Positions 11,901 to 23,900 of a stretch of DNA of 64,000 nucleotides are shown in pieces. A program made the position numbers and the translations under genes. Position 1 is the first letter of the stretch. Each line of letters starts with the position of its first letter. The notes under the pieces are model-generated. The model was not told the origin of the DNA. It worked only from the letters and a program-made list of their open reading frames with translations, and searched no databases. Source of the DNA: Owenia fusiformis (taxonomy: Eukaryota; Annelida; Polychaeta; Sabellida; Oweniidae); contig CAIIXF020000001.1 of NCBI GenBank assembly GCA_903813345.2, positions 26,959,915 to 27,023,914 on the forward strand, written 5' to 3'.

Positions 11901-14900
11901 CTTTGCACAATTACAATATTGAGAGACCTAAACACATTGAAAATATGTAATTTTGTTCCAATGAGGTTGGGATAGATGTTCCATTTCATTCCGAACATTA
12001 TGATACCAAGAACAAAAGAAGTGTCTGATGTGTCTTCTAAAACACAGTTGAATCACTTTCACAGTTGGGTCACCTGCCCTATGCCTGGCTATACTTGAAT
12101 ATGACCTTTTACATGTAGACTTACAAAATAATATTTTTTTACAAATAATATACACACACAAAGTAAAGTAAAAATAGTTAATAGAAACAGATTCAAGGGT
12201 TGCTTTTGAATTAGAGGTGAATTAAAAGTAATTAAGATTTGAATGTAAAAAACAACTTAACTTACCACCAAGTAAAATCTCCACAATATAAATAACTGAA
12301 ATAGCGTAAAGCACAGAGGACGCCACAACTTCAGGTGTTTCTGTTAAGTTACTCATTTTGATTTTCTTCTCGATCTGATACTTCTTTTTTGCTTATTTAG
12401 TATTGCTCATCTGCTTCATTTGTTATTCATTACTTGTATTGTTCTGTTGATTGAATTCAATTGTCATGCTATCCTGGTAATTATTTTTTGTAATAGTTCT
12501 TTTTGCTACCTTGCGTCTAATTAATGATGCTATTACTGTAGCAAGGATCTTATTGAGATACTAAATGGATTATACCTCATCTTGATTGGTACATTGATCT
12601 TTAATATCTGGGCTGTTGTGATATGGTTGTCATAGCTTCAATACCGACACCTTGAAAGTTTCCAGTATTCTAACACTAATGGCATCTTTGTTTGTTCCAG
12701 TGGCTAACTGACCAAGAACTTTATTGATTGGATATGACGGCATTGAATATCAATCATTGTTTTATTTCAGTATGTTGTTTTAAGTGTGGCTAATTTCAAG
12801 TGACAGTTTTGTCCGTGATTTCTATGTATATAATAGGAGCATAATGTGTATAGTGTGATAATTGAAATTTGCCGCCTGTTAACAATAGCTGCTTCATTAA
12901 TAGTTGAACCTTATGCAATGCCACATCTGCCTTATTAAAGAGTTTTAATGGAATAATTGGCACAATATCTAAAATAAAATTAATGTGGGTTTAGTTCTTT
13001 GTACTTCAAATAAATTATGAAAATATGTAGTTTGTTTTCGTTCTTGAACTAGAATGAACTTTTTTTCAGATTTTCTTGGAAAAGGATATACAGTGTACTG
13101 ATAAATAACAAAATGTGTGAAAATTGGTATAAACTTAAGACAAATATAGGGTCACATGACACGGGGCAGTCAATTTTGACTGCTACATGTAATGGTCACG
13201 TGACTAACACAATGCAGGAAAATGGGGAATTTCGAAACTACAATTTTTGGGCATTTTTGTAAAGGAGTGGTATCGATATGGTGAACATTTTGAACACACA
13301 TTTTTCTTAAACCAGTCATCAAATAATTCTGAAAAATTTACACATCGATTTGATGGTCATCTTTTGGATGGTAACATTATAATTTGAAATATATATAATA
13401 CACTTTTCTCTATATTGTTTTAGAAAAAACACATCAGACACTTCTTTTGTTCTTGGTACCATATGTTCGGAATGAAATGAAACATCTATCCGAACCTTAT
13501 TGGAACAAAACAACATAAACACAACATGTTTAGGTCTATCAATATTGTAATTGTATAAAGGAAAGTTTGGTTGATTTTAAAAACTATCTTATTAATGAAA
13601 TGAAAGGTTTATATTAATTTTTTAACTATTTTGGGGAGTTTTGTTTTAATTTCTTTGCATACTTTTTGTATTCCAAAATTTCCTTTGTATAACTATAATA
13701 TTGAGAGGTCTAAAAAATGTTGTATATGTTACTCTGTTCCAACAAGATTCGGAAAGACATTTTATTTCATTCTGAGGAATTGGTAGAAAGGAACAAAAAA
13801 CAATTGCACTAAAAAACAAAAAACGTTAACAGAAACAGTTATATAAAATATATATAAATAATTTTGCATTAAATTGTTGTCAATCAGTTAACATTACATA
13901 AAGGATCATGTTTTTTAAAGAATGTTTTCAGTTATTGGTTTAAGAGAAAAACATTATTGAATATAGTTCTCCATATCGATACCTATTTTTTCAGGTATTT
14001 ATAAAGTGGTATAAAATATAATCCACAGACATAAATGAACATCCAAACTACATATTTTATTAAGTAATGGGGCGATTTTAGCTCTTAATTTTACATCTTT
14101 AAACATTTTCTAAAACCCAGTGCTCTAGCTGATTGCGCCTTGCGGCTTTTGATAAACTAGATGAAATTTGTCAATTCAAGAAGTATTGATGTTTTATTCA
14201 GTTTTTGTTGTTTTTTGTCATTAGAGATGTGCGAAATGACTGTGCAATGAACACTGAAGTTCTACCTTAATGGACACATTAAAGTAGAACTCATTATGAA
14301 AATGTTGGGCTGTCATTTTTTCATTGGGAGGAAACCAATGTTATTGATTATAGATATTAAAATATTATGTTTCATTTGATCTGACATCATTATCCAATGA
14401 CACTTGTATTCACCTTGGCCTTTTGCAAAGCCCAAAGATCAATAATTTATACTGGTCTGACTGGGCATATATAAAATAATATGTTTAGTGACGTAAGTGT
14501 AGACAAATGCAATGCATGAACTACAGAGTGCTGTTGATTTTTGAGTCAACCTCATACATTGTATTGTATTGCATTAAATTGCATTGTATTATATTGCATT
14601 GCATTGCATTGTATGATGTTGTATTATATTATGATGTCGCAACCATGAAAGGATCGCTATTAAACCAAACTGTAAGTGCTTATGCAGGTTAGAATATAAA
14701 CCTTGTAAACTGTTTCTGGTTGTATTTCAATATGTTTAATGATATTGCACAAAATATTTTGCTTAGTATGAAAAGAATTGGAAGCTAGTTTTTGAAATTG
14801 GGCTTAAATCCTTTAATAATTGATTAAAATTCATAAAAAGATGGACAATTAAAGACCATGTGTTTCTGCATGTCCAATTACCAACTTGTGGAATAATGAA

Positions 14901-17900
14901 ATTGTTTATGTGAGGGGAGGGTGGTTAATGATGGTTTCGTTAGTGAATAGTGTTGATTCTTTTTTTATTTAAAATTTTAAAATTTAGATGAGGGGAGAGT
15001 GAGGATCAACCTTACAAAATTAACTTTTTATTTTAAATTTTTTTTTATTTCAAAGAAAAAACATGTTAAAGCAATTGCAAAAAACAATTACAATACAGTT
15101 TCGATAGAAACGAAATTAACTTCATTCTTTTATAATTCTTGATAATTCGACACCATCATAGTTCTACCAGAGACTTCCTCTAACATTGATGTTTTATTCA
15201 GTTTTTGTTTTTTGGCATTAGAGATGTGCGAAATGACTGCACAATGAGCACTGAAGTTCTACCTAATGGACACATTAAGGTAGAACTCATTATGAAAATG
15301 TTGGGCTGTCATTTTTTTTCATTCTGATCTATTTCAAACTTGAGATAGAAATTTTAAATATTCAGTTTTGCCATAGCATTAAAGGTGCAATAGCTGGAAG
15401 TCGGAAATAATTCCTAAGAAAAACTACAAAATAAATTGTTGGTGCCTCAAACCTGCCCCGAAGAATGGCTACGACCTGAACTTACTTTTGTAAAATACCG
15501 GAGCCTGAAAAAAATCACTCACCTAGACATCGACGAAAGAAGTTTCAGTTTCGTTCGACTGCGAAATTGAGCAAAATTGAAGCTGAGCTAAACGGTTTTG
15601 GTTTGACGTAAAATTGACCTCATTTAACTACGCCATCTGGCAAATGAATCATTGTTTTTGTGTCATATGATTCGTTGTTTTGTGTCACGTGACCTACCTT
15701 TAGACCTTTTGCCACCTATCGTAAATTAATCTAATTAAAATAAAATGAGACACATTGGAACTTTGGATTAATAGCCATTCAACCAAGCCACAAAAAGTAT
15801 GTATATTAGTTGTTCAACATGTTCAATTGTATTAATATTTCCGGGCACTCAACCTTTAAATCGAACTGTTCTGAAATTATCTAATTATGTACTCTTTGGG
15901 AATAAAAAGTGCTTAACTAATCTTAATATTTTTGGCATTTGCCCTATTAGACCATATATTGACTTGGAGTAGAAACATGTGTACATATTGAGAGCATATT
16001 TACATATGTATGGACATGTATGCTCAGTGACTCCTATTTATGTCCTATTTTGGAGTTAATTACACATTAACTAATGCATTATGGAAAATTGATAGGTAAT
16101 CCTTGGTGAAATTGACCAATTAAGACAACAATTTTCTTTCTTATTGGAAACCGGAGCTTTCTGTTTCCCTAACATTGGTTTTCTGGATCGGTGTTCAAAT
16201 AGTGTCACTCAGCATCTAACAGCCTCTTAGTAGTACATGTGTGTTGTATTTATAGTTTAATTGCATTTGATAAGAAGGAATATCCAATATGGCCCTTGAT
16301 TGAAAATGGCTACCATTTCTCATAAAATATATTCTTTGATAACTCAAATACCAGTTGCCTGATTGTTTCTATCATGAAATGTTCAAAATGATGAGTGATT
16401 TGAAGTGTGATTTGTTTGTTGGGAGTTGCTGCTTTTCTAGCTGGACTTAGTTACTTAGTATTGGTAATTCTATACCTCAGGATGTTATTACATTAGCTAT
16501 TGTTGCTATTATTCATGTCCATGTTGCATCACATACTTAACTCTCAATACTTATTGATGAATTTAGGAACTTGTGACTATTAAGGGCCACAGAAGTATAA
16601 CACAGTTCAAGTTTGATTACACTCACAATGGCAGAGCTTGGCTATGATTGGTTTGATTCAACTAATAATCTACATTTATAAAACATGATTTAATACAAAA
16701 TATAATGAATATTAACATTCAATTCAAATCACTTAAGTATGTGGCATGTCACTATCATCAAAATGTATTTCTTTTTGATTTAACTTTAGCTTTTCTTTTT
16801 TATTTAATTTTAATAAAAAGTGGTGTTTTATGTAATTTTTGGGTAAATTCTTCTTTTTTTCTTTATTAAATTTCATTACGATAATTGATATATTCAAATT
16901 CTGTTATTTTACTTAAGCCTGTGACATGTGTTGCTATCAATGATATTTAATGTGCTATATTTTGATGACAATATAACTGGTTATCATGACCATGCGATAT
17001 ATATTGAAAATATTGCTTATATTTTTAACCCAAAATACAGCACATAGAGTGTATCAATATCCCAGATGCGAGTAGAAATAATCTTGATTTACGTCATTAA
17101 AAATTCACAATTCAGTCAAACTGATGTCATATTTGGAATCTACATGTAAAATTACAATTAGAAATGTGGTTTTGAAAAGAGTTTAACAACTTTGAAAATT
17201 TAATTTTCTTTGAAAATGTGACTTCTATGTCGGGGAGATTCCATGTTGTAAAACCACAAAAAGTGTGTCGGGGAGATTCCCCATAGACTCCATGTTGTAA
17301 AACCACAAAAAGTGAAATATCTTTTCTTGTGTTGGGCAGATAATATTTTCTTTTACTGGACATATTTTAATTTGTATAACTGTCAGATACATAAAGGTAA
17401 TATGAAAAGTGAACCACTAAAATTGATGCATATTCAAGTTTAAGGGAATTTTGTAATACCCTGCCATGTTAATTCCCCCGAATCAGCCACCTGGTGACGA
17501 AACTGGTAACTACCTACTCGCATCTGAGTAATTACATTGATACTTTTTAATCTATATAAAAAATAAGTTTGCGCTCAGTCGCCAAAAAGAAGATGTTAGA
17601 TATGATATTACCCATGAAATGAAATACTTTTACCATGCATATATGATTTATCTAATTTTTGTATCCTCCAACACACAGCTTTAATCAACATTGTTGATAT
17701 GATGCATCATTTGTTGAAAGCTTCACCAGAAGATGTGCTTAAGGAATACCCTACAACAAAGAAAACATCAGACAAAATATTGTTTTCATTTTTGTGGTGA
17801 ATGTTGGTTGTGCTATCTTGTATATTGTATTCTCCAAACATTTAGATTTCAGATATGCAGATATCTGATTTCAAATTATTATTTTGAGAAATGAAACTAA

Positions 17901-20900
17901 TCCAATGTAGTATTTAAATGATTGTTAGAAATATTCTCAATTATAAATAATTTGTTAGTGAATTGCATGTGTTAAGCATGTGTTGGAGGATACAAATCAT
18001 TTGGATATAATAAAACACATTCTATTTTATCAGAAAGAAAGATCAAACAATCCCCTTTTTGGGAGCTGCTCGCAAAAATACTTTATTAACATGTTGGGAA
18101 TTATCAAAGGACTTGATATATTTTATGGTATGCTGTCCAAGTTTACTTAAGCTAGTGACTCTTGTCCACAACTTAAATTTTTAGCTCCAGATCTTGTGCG
18201 GATACTTTTGTGTCCAGAAGAACACAGAGCTAGGATTCAAAACTACAAAATATGGTATTTCACATAAATATTTAAGCCCTGGGTGTCAAATGGAAAAGAT
18301 CAAAAAACATGACACAACAAGAATGAAGAACACATTAAGTGAACACATGAATAAACAACAAAGACAACAAAATCTGATTCAACAGACTTTCTAATATAAT
18401 ACTGATTATGTGAGATGTCTGTTGAAACATGATCATATCTTTGAACTCAAATCTCAAATATTTGCAATAGGCTACACATAAATATTATAAGAAGACATTG
18501 AAACCTCAGAACTATAAAATGTTGGTGCCTTCAAGCTTGTTTCAATATGCTTATTTAAGATGTTGCTGGAATGAAGAACATATATGTTTGTTTAACTAGT
18601 CCATTTATAGAGGAAATGTGCCTTCAAAGTGCCATTACTAAAAGCTTATACATGTACAGAACTGTAACCTTAGGGAGAATTGGATCTATAGGGAGTGACA
18701 AAATTTCAAGCAATTTGTACAGTTGACCTACCAATTTATGCCTTACAATCTCAAGTACAGTATAATATCTTCGGGCAAAGTGCAAAAATGAGGGGAAAAT
18801 ACTTAAATTCCAAAATGCATTTAATGGAAATGGTAAACATTAAGATAGAAAAATAAATGCATGATTGTAAAAATCTTTAGTTTTACTTAAATAAAGTTTA
18901 TGCACTTTGTGGAGTTTTAGAAAATAGACATGGCAAAGAATGATATGAACCAAAAATATATGTTTGCCATCTCATTTAGTCTACTTATCAATATGATAGA
19001 GGAAACTTAGCGTCTTTGAAGTGTCATTGTTCAAAGCTCAGCTCATCCTTGTGTCTAATCCAGTATTTTATCAAATGAGAATCTCACTATGTCAAATAAT
19101 AGCTCCTCTTAATTGCGCCCCCCCCCACCCCATCCAACTCTAGGGTTATGTGTACACTAAGCACAACGTGATAACAAACATAAAACCCAATTTTTTGTAT
19201 TTTCAGTGCTGCGGTGAGGAAAGTAATTAACAACATTAAGATTGTTATCCTAAAAAGTAGAGATACAGGACTAAGAGCAGTTAGTGTAGAAAATGTAGCC
19301 AACTGGTTGATGAAAGTAGCCCAGGACTTGATTGATGAAACATTATCCAAAACAGATGGTAGCAGTCCCAGTAGGGTACGGTTTCCACTATTTTATCTTT
19401 ATGTCTTTAATATTTTATTTATGATGCCATACAGGTCAAGGTGATAATTAATTAGGACTCGAATTCACAGAATAAAAGTTCAATTATCACTTATATCTTT
19501 TCCTATTTATTTAAATAGTATTACATTTATGTAACAAAAAGCAAAATCTATAAGAATTGGCACTTATTTTTGTTGATTTGTCCATTGCAATCCTGATCAT
19601 TGAATATTTTCCATAGGATCAATGTCAAGGTCAATTAACATAATATCGGAAGAATGGTCAATGTTTATGTAATGCTTTTTCTGAGACTGTAGTTTTATGT
19701 ACAGACTATTAAATGACTATCATTGAATTGTTGAATTGCTTGAGCATACATTGAATGATTAAAATAAATAGATAAAAAAGAAGAACTTGATACATTTAAA
19801 GAGAAAACTTAATCAACAATCAATACTGGATGTTTACTATATATAAACATTTACATACTACCACAATAACAATGTCAAGACAAACATGGGACATGAACCT
19901 ATATATTCTCAATATATCTATGATATATAAAGCATATCATTTCATCAATTTTTTTATTTTCTATTACAAAACATTTTTGTAGCTTTTAATGTGGATTTTG
20001 ATTTAGGATTTATTTATTAATGGAAATGCAATACTACAAGACAATTCGTTTCATATATGATTTTTATTACACTTTTAGTGCTGATATTGTAATGTACGAA
20101 TATGAGATGAAAAAAGATCTGATTAGGTTTTGGACATGCTGGTTAAAATACATGGCAGCCATGTCCAATTTTTTGATGAAAAGTGCAACATATATCACTA
20201 TGTGACTTGTTTGATTACACCTGTCACCTGTTGGTTGAAAATGAAACTTTCCTTGAAAATTCATCGTATCTTATGTATATTTGCAGGCTGTTAGTGAGGG
20301 AGGGAGTACAGTTGGAAGAAAAACTCTCAACATTCTTCGCTTTATCATCAATCAAGCATCCTCCCAGCCAGATACTTCCAACCATGTTAGCCTTCTAACT
20401 GATCACTTCTCAAGCCAGAAAACTCCAGTGCGTTTCCCATCTCTCATGTCAAAATTCAGGTGAGTTGTGAATATTTTGTTGATAGGTTGAAGTTGAACAA
20501 CATTATATGCCAGGGTGTATTTAACAAGTTTTAACAATTATATGGAAGTAAATAATTGGTGTTTTTAGTATTTTTGAAATTATGATAATTCATGGGTCTT
20601 GAGCAGTTGAGTTAGTTTGTTCTATAACCAGTGGGACCCTTGGCAATATGCCTGAGTATTGTAACTCGTGGGATTTTGGGAATTGAGTAATTTGCATGAT
20701 TTTCAGTCTGAGATCGAATAAGATTCGCGATTTTTTTATCAAACATTAAACAAGAAAAATCTTACCATTGCATGTCGTACAGTTATTTTTTAGTCCTGTT
20801 TTGAATATTGTTCACCCCACAATGGCCTAGGTACCTTATCTACCAATTCAGAGCAGATACTTACGATGTTATAGAGGGACATGGGGTATAAATAGGAGGC

Positions 20901-23900
20901 AGACAAATGGAACAGCCAAAATAATTGTATTTTTGATATTTTCACAAATCTGGTCAATTTTCTCATATTTTTTATTGATTGAGAAGATGTATTGGTTCCA
21001 ATTTTGTTATGTGTATATTTCAATGTTTTTAAGTTTATATTCTGCAGTTAGATTTCAACTTCATCATTTAGTTGGATTGTGATAGGACATTTTAAAACAC
21101 TGATAACATTTTTCAAATTTAAAAGTCCTCAAGATTAGCCAATCAAAATCAAGTATTTAGCAATGCTGTTAATTAAACTTACTAATCCTGACTATCTGTG
21201 CCATGTTAAAGTGTGGATGTAACCTGATATTTTAATGAGAGTTACTAGCAACTTTCAAACCGGCCTTCAAGAGTATATTTGCTTCTCTCAGCATCAATAA
21301 TTTTGAGTTTCACTGACATGGCAGTTTTTTTCATTTCTGGTTCTACGGACTGAACAAATAAAAAACTAAAAAGTAAACTCAAAAATATTTCGTTTAAATT
21401 AGAATACAAATTCGTGAATCTCAGACTCGTGAAATAATTCACGAAATCTTAACTCCTTATTGAGACGAATTCTATTATTCTTTGGCGAGCTGATTTGATG
21501 ACTACATGAGTGCTTATCTACACCACTAATTATAGGGGACCTTATGGGGATGATTTACTGTAATGGCATACATATCCACACTTAGAAATTATTACCTGTT
21601 TTATAATTTCTCCATTTTGTGAAGGTTATGAAAATGAACCCATTAAGAACCTATTAGACATGGACTCAGTATGATAGAATTTGACAAAAGAGACAATTTG
21701 TGTGAAAAATTAATGAATATTGTAATATTATTTCCATCAATGCAACAATTCAGTTGGTATATCCCAGTCCTTTAATAAAATATCTTAAATTATTCATGAG
21801 TTTCAAATCAGGTTTTTCCATTAATGCAACACTTCTAAATTACTTCCTCTTTGTAATCAGTCACATACGAATTATTTTGTATTGTCACAATAAAATCAGG
21901 CCTCTGAAAGTACTTGTACATTCTATGTATTATGTCCCCTTGTATGCACACTTTGAAGGAATTTGGAGAACCATTTATACTGGATTTATCCTTGGTCCCA
22001 CACTAAATAATGCACTAAATAATACAGTGCACATATAGAGAAAACTGCAAATGAACATGTTGATTTATAGTGTAAACTAGCCTAACTGTTTCACTTTTAC
22101 TGCATGGCAGTGATCCAAAATAAACAAAAAACTGAAGATAGTGATTGGGTATAATATCTTTTTACGTATCGAAAATGTGAATGAACCTATACACTGTTTG
22201 GTTTGATTCATACAATTCAAAAGTGTAAACGATTTTTTGTAGAGCAGACTAAATTCTGAGAAAGTGACTCTTAAAAAAAAAAATCTAAAAAATAGAATCT
22301 ATTGTGTGTTTGAATAAAGTGCTATTCTCACATTGCATTAACAGCGGAGAAATACTTTTGAAATGATTTCAGATTTTGTATTGTTGATTCATCAGTATTC
22401 AGGGTTATATTATATTTCACCTTCAAATGTAGTTCATTATATTACAGCTGTAATCGAGTATTCTATGACAATGAAAAATTCAATAAAAGTAATGTTAAAA
22501 AATTCAAACGGTTCATGAGCACATATTACTCCTCTGAGATTATTTAGCTTTCAGATCTCCATCTCAGCTTTGGTCATTAAATCACATATGTATAATACAG
22601 TATATATATAATACAGTATATGTATAATACAGTATATATATAATACAGTATATGTATAATACAGTATATATATAATACAGTATATGTATAATACAGTAAA
22701 TATGCAATTAGTTTAATGTAAACATAATAGTTTATCATGAGTAAAAAAGTTTTGTGAATTGTTTTTCAAATTTTAAAAAGAACAATTTTGATATTTTTAC
22801 ATTGGAATGTATAGTTCAAGTGTATTATATTATCCCACCCAACAAATTTTGACTAGTGATTTAGAGAAGCCATCCATCCATCTATCAGTTTACCTGTCTA
22901 TCTGTTCCAATTGTTTATCCATTCGGATTTTCAGGTGATAACTCAATCATCAGTTGATTAATTATTTGGTCCATGTGCAGTATGGCAAGTGATTTTAGAC
23001 AGTCATAACTCTCACCATGGGTACTTTCTGGCCATCAATACAGTTGTTTTCATGAAAACAATATGCTTTCTTTCAAGTGAAGTCCCCATTATAATAAAAA
23101 TATCAAATCCAACTCTCTGAAAAATTATGGATTAGTACCCCACCTTGGCACTTTTTTACGAAGGCCCCCCACGAAGTGGGTGGAGCCATTTGTTCTATGG
23201 ACCGACTGTTGACCAGTCACGTGACCAAAAGTCCGCCATTATTACCTTATATGGCAAATCATCAAAGCAACGATCACAACGTCATATGTTGTGTTTGTGA
23301 TGAAGATATGACGTAATATAACATAAACTATGACATCAGTTACTTATTGCCCTACCAACTAAACAGACAAGAAAGCTAAACGTCACACATCACAGTGTTT
23401 ATTATATTTTAATTTGTGACGTCATTAATATGTTACCTAGCCAACAGAAAACAAGCAGTAAAATGTAGTTTGTTCATTGTCTTTCTCTGTGGTATTTCCA
23501 TAAAAAGTGGATCAGTTTTGTCAAAATAGCATTTTGGCATTCATATTTTTCTAGTGTCATTTTCACTTGATTATCTTGTTGAAAATGTTAGGGTCATTTT
23601 CTAAAAAGAGGATCTTGTTTTTCTCAATTTAAACATATCCAAAGTTTCTTCTACACTATATTAACATTTTCTGAAAAGGGGATGCGTATTGAAATGCGTT
23701 AAGTTAAAAACCACATATCCCATGTTATTCCCCCATAGGGAAAACTCGTGCTATCCATTGTTTTCAGCATAACTTTGGTCATTGAAAATTGATATTTTCA
23801 AAACTAGCCTTTCAATACCATCCTACTTTTGAAGAAGTTTTAGACCCCTTGATGAATAATCTTTTCATGCAATAAAAACCAGAAAAAGAAGATCCTCTTT

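Noticed and set aside
21754-22038. 94-codon open frame
   Set aside because: Lies in intron sequence with no family features or neighbouring exons.
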